From contig NZ_OPYN01000101.1 in NCBI RefSeq assembly GCF_900277125.1, positions 1,401 to 52,255 on the forward strand: a stretch of DNA of 50,855 nucleotides, written 5' to 3'. A program made the translations under genes and the position numbers. The notes beneath the pieces are model-generated. The model had not been told where the DNA came from. It worked only from the letters and a program-made list of their open reading frames with translations, and did no database searches. Of the stretch, positions 1 through 8,687 are shown one piece after another. This DNA is from Pseudomonas inefficax. Lineage in GTDB: Bacteria > Pseudomonadota > Gammaproteobacteria > Pseudomonadales > Pseudomonadaceae. Position 1 is the stretch's first letter. Each line of letters opens with the position of its first letter.

Positions 1-39
1 ACGAATACGGTTCACACCTTTCTTGCGAGGTATGCAGCG

Positions 40-261
40 ATGAGCCCCGATCCGAATGCACAAGGCGGCACGAACCCGGACATGCCCACTTCACCCGACC
101 CGGCCGTTGACCCTGACCGCCCGACCATACCCGACCCTGACGACGACCCGCTCATGAACGAAGAAGAGGGTGGTGATTGGCAGGAGGAAGACAGCTTGGC
201 TGATGACGGCAGGCAGAGCGTGGAGCAGCCTGCGGTAGACCTGGATCAGCGCAGGGAATGA
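40..261 (+). CDS. Small acidic proline/aspartate-rich hypothetical protein
   Basis: A 73-residue ORF rich in Pro and Asp, with repeated PDP/DPD tripeptides in the first half and a Glu/Asp-rich second half. It has no membrane segment, signal peptide or recognisable domain, and its composition suggests a disordered soluble protein. A GCGAGG stretch about 10 nt before the ATG is a plausible ribosome site. The ORF stops just before the REP array, and the open frames beyond it are REP-derived. I do not recognise the family. It could be a real small gene or a chance frame; its strongly biased but non-REP composition favours a real gene. Confidence 0.55.
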   Translation: MSPDPNAQGGTNPDMPTSPDPAVDPDRPTIPDPDDDPLMNEEEGGDWQEEDSLADDGRQSVEQPAVDLDQRRE

Positions 262-279
262 CCATTGATAGGGCAGAAC

Positions 280-601
280 CCTGTGGGAGCGGGTTTACCC
301 GCGAAGAATCCAACTGTATGGCACCGGCTTCGCCGGTGTTCGCGGGCATGCCCGCTCCCACAGATACTGCGGCTGCCTTGAAGATTGTGGTAATCCTGTG
401 GGAGCGGGTTTACCCGCGAAGAATCCAACTCGGTGCATGGCACCGGCTGTGCCGGTGTTCGCGGGTGAACCCGCTCCCACAGGTACTGCGGCTGCCTTGA
501 AGATTGTGGTAATCCTGTGGGAGCGGGCGTGCCCGCGAAGAATCCAACTCGGTGTATGGCACCGGCTGTGCCGGTGTTCGCGGGCATGCCCGCTCCCACA
601 G
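280..601. repeat. Tandem array of three family C REP doublets
   Basis: Three consecutive units start near 280, 395 and 514, with periods of about 115 and 119 bp. Each has a forward REP (GGAGCGGGTTTACCCGCGAA or a GCGTGCCCGCGAA variant), a short CACCGGC..GCCGGTG palindrome and an inverted REP ending in CCCGCTCCCACAG. Near-identical linkers (CTGCGGCTGCCTTGAAG) join them, and a partial linker follows at 602-640. Unequal crossing-over or slippage probably made the array. Apparent ORFs here on both strands are repeat translations. Confidence 0.9.
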
Positions 602-638
602 GTACTGTGGCTGCCTTGAAGGCTGTGGTGATCCTGTA

Positions 639-723
639 GGAGCAATTGCCTTGCTCAATTTCTAAAAGCTAGCGCGATCCCTGTGGGAGCTGGCTTGCCT
701 GCGATGGGCTGCGTAGCAGCCCC
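639..723. repeat. REP-like fragment and single REP
   Basis: Bases 639-680 hold a short palindrome (GGAGCAATTGCCTTGCTC) plus an AT-richer tail. A diverged copy lies at 12438-12479. Directly after it, 680-723 is one REP-like unit (GGGAGCTGGCTTGCCTGCGA, then a GGGCTGC..GCAGCCC hairpin). With the array at 280-601 this fills the gene-free gap between 261 and 753. No promoter is evident in the gap. Confidence 0.7.
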
Positions 724-752
724 AATGGACATAGCCCTGGCGCCCCGGCATA

Positions 753-1520
753 TCATCCCCGTCGCAACGCAGCCGCCAGCCCCACGGTCAGGATCACGGC
801 ACAAAGCATGCCCAGGCTGATGGCAATTGCGACACCCCAGGCATCGAGCAGCCCTGCCAACACCAGATAAAACGCAATCACCCCCACCGCTCCGATCGCA
901 TTGCCCCGCACCATCGTCGCCATCCCTGCACGGCCACTCTGCACATGAGCGAACACCACCAGCGGCCAGGCAATCACCGGGATCGGCGCCAGCATCCCGC
1001 TGGCCGCCGGGCCCAGCCAGTTGGCCAGGCTTGTGATGACCATCAGCAACGAAGTGGCAGACACCATGCGCAGAGGGATCTCCCAAAACCGCTGCCGGCG
1101 GGGCCGGGCCAGGGTGTCCGGCCTGGGCTCGCGGCCGCTGGCGCGTATCAGCACGCCAATCAGCAGCAGCGCCACGGCAATCGACAGGTACAGATTGCCC
1201 CCGTGGGTAAACGCATAGGCCGCTACGCCATAGAACAGCATCGCCAGCAATACGGCCGGGGCGATGCCGAGCTTGCGTGTGGCGAACAGGTAGAAGGTGT
1301 ACGTAGCCTGCACCGCCGCCAGGCCGCCCAGCGCACCGGGCACCGCACCCAAGGCAAAGGCCGTGCCCTGTTCCAGGCACAGGAAGGTCATTACCAGTGC
1401 CGAGGTAATCGGCAGGCCGGACAGCAACCCGCCGAGCAGGCCGCCCCAGCGACGCGAGGCGAGGGAGATGGCCCACATCAGGAGAGGGGTGACGATCAGC
1501 TTGAGGTGGAACAGAGTCAT
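753..1520 (-). CDS. Multi-pass inner-membrane protein of unknown function
   Basis: A 255-residue, almost wholly hydrophobic protein with about eight predicted membrane helices and no periplasmic signal. The halves look like an internal duplication: a G-rich segment with LPITSALVMTF near residue 40 resembles one with IPVIAWPLVVF in the C-terminal half. The ATG at 1520 puts the first helix at the N terminus. A longer frame reaches 1763 but would run into the metY coding region. The gene lies 64 bp downstream of metY on the same strand and may be cotranscribed. I do not recognise the family; a small-molecule exporter or permease is possible but unproven. Confidence 0.75.
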   Translation of the reverse strand: MTLFHLKLIVTPLLMWAISLASRRWGGLLGGLLSGLPITSALVMTFLCLEQGTAFALGAVPGALGGLAAVQATYTFYLFATRKLGIAPAVLLAMLFYGVAAYAFTHGGNLYLSIAVALLLIGVLIRASGREPRPDTLARPRRQRFWEIPLRMVSATSLLMVITSLANWLGPAASGMLAPIPVIAWPLVVFAHVQSGRAGMATMVRGNAIGAVGVIAFYLVLAGLLDAWGVAIAISLGMLCAVILTVGLAAALRRG

Positions 1521-1584
1521 CGCAGGGCTATCCAGATGTGCGAAAGGTGCGCCCGCCGTAGGCATTGGGTAGGGCGCAGATGAA

Positions 1585-2862
1585 TCAACCGCGGCTGGCC
1601 TCCAGCGCCTGGGCCAGGTCGGCAATGATGTCGTCGCTGTGCTCGATGCCGATCGACAGGCGCACCATGTCCCGTGGCACGCCGGCCTTTTCCAGTTCCT
1701 CGTCGTTGAGCTGGCGGTGGGTGGTGGAGGCGGGGTGGCAGGCCAGCGACTTGGCGTCGCCAATGTTCACCAGGCGCACCACCAGCTGCAACGCATCGAT
1801 GAAGCGCGCACCGGCCGCCTGGCCACCCTTGATGCCGAACGACAGGATCGACGCCGGTTTGCCGCCAGTGTAGCGCTGGGCCAGTGCATGCTCGGGGTGG
1901 TCAGGCAGCCCTGCATATTTCACCCACGCCACCTGCTCGTGGGCTTGCAGGTAACGGGCTACCTTCAGCGCGTTCTCGGTATGGCGCTCCATGCGCAGGG
2001 CCAAGGTTTCCAGACCTTGCAGGATCAGAAAGGCGTTGAACGGCGACAGCGCGGCACCGGTGTTGCGCAACGGCACCACGCGGCAGCGGCCGATGAAGGC
2101 GGCGGGGCCGAAGGCTTCGGTGTAGGTGACGCCATGGTAGGACGGGTCGGGGGTATTGAGCAGGGCGAAGCGTTCCTTGTTGTCGGCCCACGGGAACTTG
2201 CCGGAGTCGATGACGATGCCGCCGATGCTGGTGCCGTGGCCGCCGATGTACTTGGTCAGCGAATGCACGACGATATCGGCGCCGTGCTCGAACGGCCGGC
2301 ACAGCACCGGGGTGGCCACAGTGTTGTCGACGATCAGCGGCACCCCATGGCGGTGGGCGGCCTCGGCCAGCGCGGCGATGTCGACGATATTGCCGGCAGG
2401 GTTGCCGATGGACTCGCAGAACACCGCCTTGGTGCGTGAATCGATCAATGCTTCCAGGGCGGCGATGTCGTCATGGGCGGCGAAGCGGGTGTGGATGCCC
2501 ATGCGCGGCAGGGTGTGGGCCAGCAGGTTGTAGGTGCCGCCGTACAGCTTGGCCACCGAGACAATGTTGTCGCCGGCCTCGGCGACGGTCTGGATGGCAT
2601 AGGTGATGGCCGCCATGCCCGAGGCCACCGCCAGCGCGCCGATCCCGCCTTCCAGGGCGGCCATGCGCTGCTCGAGCACGTCGTTGGTGGGGTTCATGAT
2701 GCGCGAATAGATGTTGCCGGCCACCTTCAGGTCAAACAGGTCGGCGCCGTGCTGGGTGTCGTCGAAGGCGAAAGAGGTGGTCTGGTAGATCGGTACGGCC
2801 ACTGCCCGGGTGGTCGGGTCGTGGCTGAAGCCTGCGTGGATGGCGAGGGTTTCCAGCTTCAT
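1585..2862 (-). CDS. metY: O-acetylhomoserine sulfhydrylase (MetY-type, PLP-dependent)
   Basis: This 425-residue cytoplasmic enzyme belongs to the Cys/Met metabolism PLP family. It should make homocysteine from O-acetylhomoserine and sulfide, or methionine with methanethiol. The N terminus MKLETLAIHAGF is typical. The PLP-binding lysine sits in HSLTKYIGGHG (about K204), with VDN near 179 as cofactor contact. The long insertion with WADNKERFALLNTPDPSYHG and the roughly 425-residue length separate O-acetylhomoserine sulfhydrylases from the shorter gamma-synthases. The start at 2862 follows an AAGGA site; the upstream extension to 2925 has no family similarity. A methanethiol-preferring paralog cannot be excluded. 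Confidence 0.92.
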   Translation of the reverse strand: MKLETLAIHAGFSHDPTTRAVAVPIYQTTSFAFDDTQHGADLFDLKVAGNIYSRIMNPTNDVLEQRMAALEGGIGALAVASGMAAITYAIQTVAEAGDNIVSVAKLYGGTYNLLAHTLPRMGIHTRFAAHDDIAALEALIDSRTKAVFCESIGNPAGNIVDIAALAEAAHRHGVPLIVDNTVATPVLCRPFEHGADIVVHSLTKYIGGHGTSIGGIVIDSGKFPWADNKERFALLNTPDPSYHGVTYTEAFGPAAFIGRCRVVPLRNTGAALSPFNAFLILQGLETLALRMERHTENALKVARYLQAHEQVAWVKYAGLPDHPEHALAQRYTGGKPASILSFGIKGGQAAGARFIDALQLVVRLVNIGDAKSLACHPASTTHRQLNDEELEKAGVPRDMVRLSIGIEHSDDIIADLAQALEASRG

Positions 2863-2979
2863 GCAATCGTTCCTTGAGCGTGGGTGGAGCGACCGAGCAT
2901 GTGGCGGGGGGAGGGTGTGGGTCAAGCGTGAACGCGCGATGGGGCTGCCCGGCAGCAGCCCCTCGCGTTCAAGGTGCTT

Positions 2980-3417
2980 TTACTGGTCCTGTCGGCGCAC
3001 GTGCATCACCCACTGGCCTGCATACCAGGCGCCGCCTACCGCGATCAAGCCCGCTACTGCGCGCCAGTCACGGAAGAACAGCCGCATCGCATTGATGGTG
3101 GGCGGTGCGTCGCTGCTCCGGACGAAGATGCGGATGCGTGAGGGTTGTGGTGCGGGATCGGTCTCCTCGCTGCGGTGCTGCAGCTGCGACGCCGGGCGCA
3201 GGCCCTCCTGGATGATCAGGTAGTCACGGCCCTGCTGCTCCACGCGGGCGTTGATGTTGCCCTTCTTCAACTGTTCGACCAGGCCCTTGGTGACGCTTTC
3301 GATTTGTCGATCCACGGTATGGACGAAGTTCAACAACTGGGCGCCAGTCACATTGGGCTCGGCGAGAAACGCCAGCGGGCCGGCGTCGATGATGGCGATG
3401 TCTATGGGTTTGTTCAT
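2980..3417 (-). CDS. Hypothetical protein with C-terminal membrane anchor
   Basis: A 145-residue protein starting MNKPIDIAIIDAG after a strong AAGGAG site. The first 100 residues look soluble and partly helical. Residues near 115-137 (WRAVAGLIAVGGAWYAGQWV) form one membrane helix followed by a short basic tail, so the bulk probably faces the cytoplasm. It is the downstream partner of the RhiA-like gene, 63 bp away on the same strand, which suggests an operon. I recognise no family. Function unknown. Confidence 0.75.
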   Translation of the reverse strand: MNKPIDIAIIDAGPLAFLAEPNVTGAQLLNFVHTVDRQIESVTKGLVEQLKKGNINARVEQQGRDYLIIQEGLRPASQLQHRSEETDPAPQPSRIRIFVRSSDAPPTINAMRLFFRDWRAVAGLIAVGGAWYAGQWVMHVRRQDQ

Positions 3418-3480
3418 GTTCAGCTCCTTGCCGGATCCGGCGACAGCAGGCCGGCGCGTTGCTGCGCGCCGGCCGCAGGC

Positions 3481-4170
3481 TCAGGCGTGTTCGAGAACCC
3501 TGCCAAGGCGTTCCTGGCGGGCAGCGATCAACCGTTGGGTAGCCTCGTAGGACACTTTGGTCACTTGGGTGTAGGTGAGCGTCAGCTTGATGTTGGCGCC
3601 ATCCATGCTCGCGGTAGCTGTTGCGCAGTTCATGCCGCTGGGGAACTTGATCTCCATTGGGCCAACCACCACGTTGCTGCTGATGACTTCACCCAGCTGT
3701 ACCTGCTGGAACAGCCCCAGGTAATAAGTGGGCGTCACCTTGAACTGGGCCTGGCCGCCACCGACCACATCCGGCTTGAACACCGAACCCTGGCCGCTCA
3801 TGCCGATACCCAGGTTGGCAAGCAAATTCGACCTGTTGTTGATCTGGATGCTGTCCCCGGGTGCCGAGCCGCTACCCGGCACCAGTTGCTGGACGTTGTC
3901 CTTGAACACACAATCCCAGACTGATCCGAGCCGCGTCGACAACGTCTGGCTGGCCTTGTACACCCCAACGCCACCGACTTGCCGATAATTGGCAATCACC
4001 ACGTTGTAGTCGATGGTCCACTCCACCCCGCTGTAGCCTTGAGTAGGAACGGTGGTCTGCTTCCAGGACACGCTGTCGAGCCCTACCGAGCTAGGCAAGG
4101 TCTGGTAGACCGCGAGGGTCCAGGTATCGTTGGTCTGGTTGTCGAAGTCTACGTAGTAGTCGGTGCTCAT
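3481..4170 (-). CDS. RhiA-like protein of unknown function
   Basis: This 229-residue protein has no signal peptide and is rich in Asn, Gln, Thr and Val, suggesting a beta-sandwich. The run FDNQTNDTWTLAVYQ followed by WTIDYNVV resembles the conserved N-terminal pattern of RhiA-family proteins (VYQ..P..., Trp-rich, WTIDY), first named from the rhizosphere-expressed rhi genes of Rhizobium. That assignment rests on pattern recognition and is moderate at best. An AAGGAGA ribosome site precedes the ATG. The next gene on the strand encodes a small membrane-anchored protein, so the pair may act together. RhiA-like proteins in other bacteria are often quorum- or rhizosphere-regulated; nothing in the sequence proves that here. 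Confidence 0.7.
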   Translation of the reverse strand: MSTDYYVDFDNQTNDTWTLAVYQTLPSSVGLDSVSWKQTTVPTQGYSGVEWTIDYNVVIANYRQVGGVGVYKASQTLSTRLGSVWDCVFKDNVQQLVPGSGSAPGDSIQINNRSNLLANLGIGMSGQGSVFKPDVVGGGQAQFKVTPTYYLGLFQQVQLGEVISSNVVVGPMEIKFPSGMNCATATASMDGANIKLTLTYTQVTKVSYEATQRLIAARQERLGRVLEHA

Positions 4171-4296
4171 GATGCTCTCCTTGTCATGTGGGCCGAGCGT
4201 GTGAGGTCACGCGCTTGGCCCAGTGACAGGAGCATCGATCATGCCAGGCTGGTGATTGCTTTCCTTTCAAGCAGTTAGCCCAGAAAGCAAGGGCGC

Positions 4297-4318
4297 AGGT
4301 GGACGTTTTCGTCCACCT
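4297..4318. promoter_or_regulatory. Perfect 9-bp hairpin with TTTT loop
   Basis: AGGTGGACG (4297-4305), TTTT, CGTCCACCT (4310-4318). It lies 33 bp past the end of the racemase-family gene and about 130 bp upstream of the RhiA-like gene on the same strand. It may terminate the upstream operon, although no clear U-tract follows the stem on the minus strand. It could instead be an operator for the RhiA-like operon. Confidence 0.5.
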
Positions 4319-4350
4319 TGGGGGACCCATGGCGGACGCATCCGGCCGCC

Positions 4351-5067
4351 TCAGCCAAGGGTGGCCCTGGCATAGCACAAACGGCTCGGCCTCACCTTCA
4401 TCCGCACCAGCGACAGCAGAAAGCCGAAGCCACACTGGTTGGGGTCAAGCACCGGTACGTAGCAGCCAAGGTCCTGCTCGATCAGCTTGGACAAGCGCTC
4501 GGCGACACCCATGAAGCCAGTACAGCCGAGCAATAGTGCCTGCGCGCCGTCCTCTTTGATTGCAGCCAGCCCGGCTTGCAATGCCTTGACCAGTACCACC
4601 TCCACATCACTCAACTGGGCTACCGGGCAGTCGATGGCACGGATCGAGGCAAAATTGATGCTCTGGCCATAATTGGCCACATGGCCGCGTTGCAGGGCCA
4701 GGGTGCTCTGCAGGATGGTGATGATGGAAAACCGCTGGCACAACCCCAGGGCACTGAACGCGGAGGTGGGGAAGCCGCCAATGATCGGGATATCGATCAC
4801 TTCGCGGGCAGGCTCCACGCCGCACATGTCGAAATCGCTCAGCCAGATGCCGTCGAACCCCTGCTGCTCAAGCTGCTGCGCCAGGCGCACCACCGCCAGG
4901 GCGTTCTCGGTGAGATTCAGCCGGTTCTGGATACAGGGGTTGCCCTGGTCGATGTTGAACACCTGGACCTCGACATCCGGGGGCACCACTGGGGCTATCG
5001 AGGCCAGCAGGCCCTCGTTGTAGTCGCTGCTGTTGACCGGCGCGAGCACCGCAATACGCAGGCTCAT
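4351..5067 (-). CDS. Asp/Glu/hydantoin racemase family protein
   Basis: A 238-residue cytoplasmic protein with the two-cysteine layout of cofactor-independent racemases and arylmalonate-decarboxylase relatives. C82 is in DFDMCGVEPAR and C182 in LLLGCTGFMG; these would serve as the two acid/base thiols. The N terminus (MSLRIAVLAPVNS) and the central IPIIGGFPTSAF segment fit hydantoin-racemase-like members. The ATG overlaps the stop of the DUF917 gene by four bases (ATGA), so the two are almost certainly translationally coupled. In DUF917 loci such proteins would act on hydantoins or related chiral intermediates. The substrate is unknown. Confidence 0.85.
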   Translation of the reverse strand: MSLRIAVLAPVNSSDYNEGLLASIAPVVPPDVEVQVFNIDQGNPCIQNRLNLTENALAVVRLAQQLEQQGFDGIWLSDFDMCGVEPAREVIDIPIIGGFPTSAFSALGLCQRFSIITILQSTLALQRGHVANYGQSINFASIRAIDCPVAQLSDVEVVLVKALQAGLAAIKEDGAQALLLGCTGFMGVAERLSKLIEQDLGCYVPVLDPNQCGFGFLLSLVRMKVRPSRLCYARATLG

Positions 5068-6260
5068 GGTCGTAACTCCTGCAGTTGCTCGATGCTTCGG
5101 TAGGCGCCCATGTAACCCAGGTCTGCCAGTAACTGCTCGAAGCTCCACGCGATCAACCCACCGGGTTGGCGTAATGGCGCCGCCGCCTGCCAGCCGATCA
5201 GGCTGGCACCGCGCCCGGCATAGCTCGGGTCCAGCGAGCCATCGGCGCGCACCAGGTCGCCGTTGGAGGCCAGTGCCGGCCCCGGGCCTTCGAAGAACCA
5301 GGCAATGCTGTCCGGGGCCATGGCCAGCGGTTGCGGCTGGTGCTTGTCCCACAGCAACAGCGACTCGTTCTCGTAGCACAGGCGCAAGCTGCCTTCCGGG
5401 CTGTCGAGGTCGATGCGGCCGATGTCAAAGCCGCCCTGGGTATTCACGCCGGCGTGGCTCAGGCGCGCATTGCGGGCCAGGCAGCGGGCCATCAGGCCGA
5501 ACTGGCCAAGCCAGTCGAGCACGGCCTGGCAAGTGGGCAGCTGCCCCGCAGCCAGGGCTCTGCCCAGCGCCAGGGCGCGGCTGAGGGTGCCGCGCAGCGG
5601 CAGCGCGGAATGCAGCTGGTCGGGGCTCATGCACCACAGCGCCAGGCCACCGAACTCACCGAACGCTGGCGAGCCGACCACAGGGCGCAACATTTGCTCG
5701 GCGATCACATTGGCGTTTTCTGCATACCCCTGGGCCTTGGCCGGCGGCGTCACATTCAGCTCCACCACCAGTCCGCCCTGGCTGACCACGAACGCCGGCC
5801 GCGGCGGTATACCGGCAGCCGCGAAGGTGAGCATCGGCAACGAGGGCACCGCGCGCCCGGCGCCGTCCGCATCGACCACCGCCAGGCACAGCTTGGCAGC
5901 AGCCAGGCACGCAACCAGAAAGCCCAGCGCGCCGCTTTCCGGTGGCACGACATAAGCAAGCTCGCGGCCCTGCGCATTCAGGCGTTGGCGCAGGCATTCC
6001 AGGGCCTGAATCGGCCCGAGGGGGTACTCGCAACCCCCGATCGTTTCCGGTGCCCCCATGTATGCCACTACGGCGGCGTCGCCGGCACGGGCCTCATCCA
6101 CCGTGACCACCCTGACGCGGTCGTGCGGGTAGAAATCCCCGACCTTGAACGCGGCCAGCAAGTGCCGGGCCGACGCCAAGGTGCCGCCACCACCACTGCC
6201 AAAGAAACAACCACCGTTGATCAACGCTTGCAGATCCTTGTGCTCCAGCTCAAACGCCAT
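5064..6260 (-). CDS. DUF917 / S-methyl-thiohydantoin desulfurase-like protein
   Basis: This 398-residue protein has the glycine-rich N terminus of DUF917 (INGGCFFGSGGGGT, residues 14-27) and later conserved stretches such as GAPETIGGCEYPLG and NTQGGFDIG. Family members of about 360-400 residues have been linked to thiohydantoin desulfuration and often neighbour hydantoinase and racemase genes. An AGGAGC site precedes the start. It is 30 bp downstream of the sigma-54 activator gene and overlaps the racemase gene, so all three are probably one transcript. The reaction here is inferred: hydrolysis or desulfuration of a cyclic imide-like compound in the cytoplasm. Confidence 0.85.
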   Translation of the reverse strand: MAFELEHKDLQALINGGCFFGSGGGGTLASARHLLAAFKVGDFYPHDRVRVVTVDEARAGDAAVVAYMGAPETIGGCEYPLGPIQALECLRQRLNAQGRELAYVVPPESGALGFLVACLAAAKLCLAVVDADGAGRAVPSLPMLTFAAAGIPPRPAFVVSQGGLVVELNVTPPAKAQGYAENANVIAEQMLRPVVGSPAFGEFGGLALWCMSPDQLHSALPLRGTLSRALALGRALAAGQLPTCQAVLDWLGQFGLMARCLARNARLSHAGVNTQGGFDIGRIDLDSPEGSLRLCYENESLLLWDKHQPQPLAMAPDSIAWFFEGPGPALASNGDLVRADGSLDPSYAGRGASLIGWQAAAPLRQPGGLIAWSFEQLLADLGYMGAYRSIEQLQELRP

Positions 6261-6290
6261 GATCGTGCTCCTGCTTTCGGGTTGAGGGGG

Positions 6291-8549
6291 TCAGCTCGAC
6301 AAACGTGCCAGCCAGCTACGCACGGTGCTGGCGGGCGGGTAGTCCAGTTGCGGGTCGAGACCGCGTAACGCACGCACCAGGATCGACTGCACCTGGGTTC
6401 CACGCTCGCTGCGTTCGAGCAACCGGGCCAACTCCACGGCGGCGTGCAGCCGCGCCGGCACCACGCCGAGAGTCAGCGCGGTGGACAAGGCGACGCGCAG
6501 GGTCGCCTCGGCTTCGCGGTCGTCGCCAAGCGCCAGCAGCGCCCGGCCGCGTAACAGCATCAGTTCGCACAGGTAGGCGCGCTCCTGATGGTCCTGGGCC
6601 AGGTCCAGGGCGACATCCACCAGTTCCAGGCAGGCCTCTGCACGCCCACCCAGCAACAGCACTTCGCCGCGCTTCCAGGCCTGGAAGCCATGGAACAACA
6701 GGCCGCCGTTACGCAGCACATGCTGCTGGTAGCCTTCGGCAATGGCCTGTTCTCCGGCTTCGTGTTCACCCGATATGCCCTGGTGATAGCCGCGCAGGAT
6801 CATGCCCACGCCCCGGTAGAAGGAGAACTCGTGGCGCGCACTGAGCAGCTCCAGCTCGCGGGCAAGGTGCCCGAGTGCATCGCGCTCGCCCAGCACTGCG
6901 GCGAGCCAGGCCGCGCCCTGCAGGGCGACCGCGCGGTTGAAGGGGTTGTCGACTGCCTGCTCGGCGCGGGACTGCAAGCGGGCCAGCGCCTGGCGCGCCT
7001 GGCTGAACAGGCCCAGCTCGAAAGCGGCCAGGCCTTCGAAAGTGCGGGCCAGGCCAACCAGGTCCAGCCCCTGGTTCGATGGCCAGCAGGCCTGGTCGTC
7101 CTCCAGCAGCCTGCCGCGCGCCAGGCAGGCCAGGCTTTCCTCGAAATCGCCGAGCCAGAACAGGGTGTTGGCCATGGCCAGGTGGGCCTCGATGCGCAGT
7201 GCCTCGCCACCGGCGACCTGTGCCTGCTGCAGCATCTGTTGTGCCGTGGCGCGGGCCTCCGCCAGCTCCAGGCCCATCAAAAGGGTGGTCCACAGCCCGA
7301 ACGACACCGACGCCATCTCCTGCGCCTGGCCTTGGCGCGCGGCCAAGGCCTGGGCGTCCCGATAGCTGGCCAGGCTGGTGATGCTCAACCAGCCTTCGAT
7401 ACTGCGAAAGCTCACCCCCAGTAGCCGGTGCAATTCAAATTGCAAACGCCACAGGTCTTTGCCCTCGTAGACCCGCTCGGCCACTTCCAGGCCTTTCTGC
7501 AAAGGGCCCAGTGCGCCGCGAAAGTCAGCCCCATCGATCAGCTTGCGGCCTTCGGCCAGGTAGCGCTCCACGGTCAGGCGCAAGTCCTGGCGCAACCGGA
7601 CCCGCCGCTCGATCACCTTGCGATTCACCCCCAACAGCTGCGCTGCAGCACTCTTGTTGCCATTGCAGCGGTTCAGCGCATGCTCGATCAGCAGTGTTTC
7701 CACCGCCGCCAGTTTGTCCGGCCCCTCAAGCCCGAGCAGCGCTTCGGCCAGCTCCACGGCAAGCGCAGAGGCTGGCGAGGGCGGTGCCAGCAACTGCTCG
7801 AGGGTTTCTCGATCGACCAATGGTGACGGGGCCAGGGTGCCGATGCGGTCGATCGAATTGCGAAGTTCGCGCACATTGCCGGGCCAGTCTCGCTGGCACA
7901 ATAGCTCCAGCGCTGCGGCATCGAAGTGCAGCGGTCGCCGTTGCTGACGGCAAAAGTGCTCGATCAGGTCCGGGATGTCCTCACGCCGCTCGTTCAGCCC
8001 CGGCAGCTCGAGCTCGAACACCGACAAGCGGTAGTACAGGTCTTCGCGAAAGCGTTCCTCGGCCACCAGGCGCTTGAGGTCACGGTGGGTAGCCGCCACC
8101 ACCCGGCCGCGGAAGTGCCGGCTCTCGCTGCTACCGAGCGGCCGGTACTGCCCGGTTTCCAGCACCCGCAGCAGCTTCGGCTGCAGGGCCAGTGGCAGTT
8201 CGCCGATCTCGTCGAGGAACAGTGTGCCCGCACCGGCCATCTGCAGGTGGCCCATGCGCTCGCCAACCGCGCCGGTGAACGCGCCGCGGGCATGGCCAAA
8301 CAATTCGGATTCGAGCAATTGCTCGGGGATCGCCCCACAGTTGAGGTCGATGAATGGTTTGCCCGGCGCGCTCAGGCGGTGCAGTTGCTGGGCGATGACT
8401 TCCTTGCCGGCCCCGGTCGGGCCGAAGATCAGCACCGGGCGGTCGCTCTGCGCCACCCGTCGCAGCAAGGCTTGTAACGCCTGCATGGCAGGCGAACGGC
8501 CAGGCACGCCTTCCTCTTCGCCCGGGCGCGTGGAGTAAAGTGGCTCCAT
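6291..8549 (-). CDS. Sigma-54-dependent activator with central HTH and C-terminal TPR-like domain
   Basis: A 752-residue enhancer-binding protein. The AAA+ domain starts almost at the N terminus: Walker A GPTGAGKE at 43-50, sigma-54-contacting GAFTGA at 89-94, Walker B TLFLDEIG at 109-116, and WPGNVREL near 222-229. A Fis-type HTH follows at about 285-320 (CNGNKSAAAQLLGVNRK). Instead of ending there, the protein continues for about 430 residues of Ala/Leu-rich paired helices resembling TPR repeats. No N-terminal sensor domain is present, so effector sensing probably lies in the C-terminal half. The start at 8549 has a GAGGAT site; upstream in-frame residues to 8609 are not supported. Likely target: the OPT gene upstream and its own operon. 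Confidence 0.93.
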   Translation of the reverse strand: MEPLYSTRPGEEEGVPGRSPAMQALQALLRRVAQSDRPVLIFGPTGAGKEVIAQQLHRLSAPGKPFIDLNCGAIPEQLLESELFGHARGAFTGAVGERMGHLQMAGAGTLFLDEIGELPLALQPKLLRVLETGQYRPLGSSESRHFRGRVVAATHRDLKRLVAEERFREDLYYRLSVFELELPGLNERREDIPDLIEHFCRQQRRPLHFDAAALELLCQRDWPGNVRELRNSIDRIGTLAPSPLVDRETLEQLLAPPSPASALAVELAEALLGLEGPDKLAAVETLLIEHALNRCNGNKSAAAQLLGVNRKVIERRVRLRQDLRLTVERYLAEGRKLIDGADFRGALGPLQKGLEVAERVYEGKDLWRLQFELHRLLGVSFRSIEGWLSITSLASYRDAQALAARQGQAQEMASVSFGLWTTLLMGLELAEARATAQQMLQQAQVAGGEALRIEAHLAMANTLFWLGDFEESLACLARGRLLEDDQACWPSNQGLDLVGLARTFEGLAAFELGLFSQARQALARLQSRAEQAVDNPFNRAVALQGAAWLAAVLGERDALGHLARELELLSARHEFSFYRGVGMILRGYHQGISGEHEAGEQAIAEGYQQHVLRNGGLLFHGFQAWKRGEVLLLGGRAEACLELVDVALDLAQDHQERAYLCELMLLRGRALLALGDDREAEATLRVALSTALTLGVVPARLHAAVELARLLERSERGTQVQSILVRALRGLDPQLDYPPASTVRSWLARLSS

Positions 8550-8687
8550 GAGAATCCATCCTCGTTGGGGTGAGCCAGGCAATGAGGTATAGCAGAGCGA
8601 CGCGGCCACTGCTGCGTGTACGGGTGGCCACCGGTCAGAACGTCGTAAATGGCGCGCGGGTGCAGCATGGCCGCGCCATGCCGACCG

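Noticed and set aside
152..658. Overlapping ORFs on both strands of 69-117 residues
   Set aside because: They are translations of the tandem REP array; residues such as GAGMPANTG repeat within and between frames.
945..1583. Plus-strand ORF of 212 residues opposite the membrane protein gene
   Set aside because: His/Arg/Gln-rich shadow frame typical of GC-rich DNA; the opposite strand has a coherent hydrophobic protein.
4184..4435. Minus-strand ORF of 83 residues between the racemase-family and RhiA-like genes
   Set aside because: No ribosome site or homology pattern, and it overlaps the 3' end of the racemase-family gene in another frame.
8550..8687. Possible second sigma-54 promoter upstream of the activator gene
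   Set aside because: I found no GG-N10-GC pair with acceptable flanking bases in this 138-bp gap.
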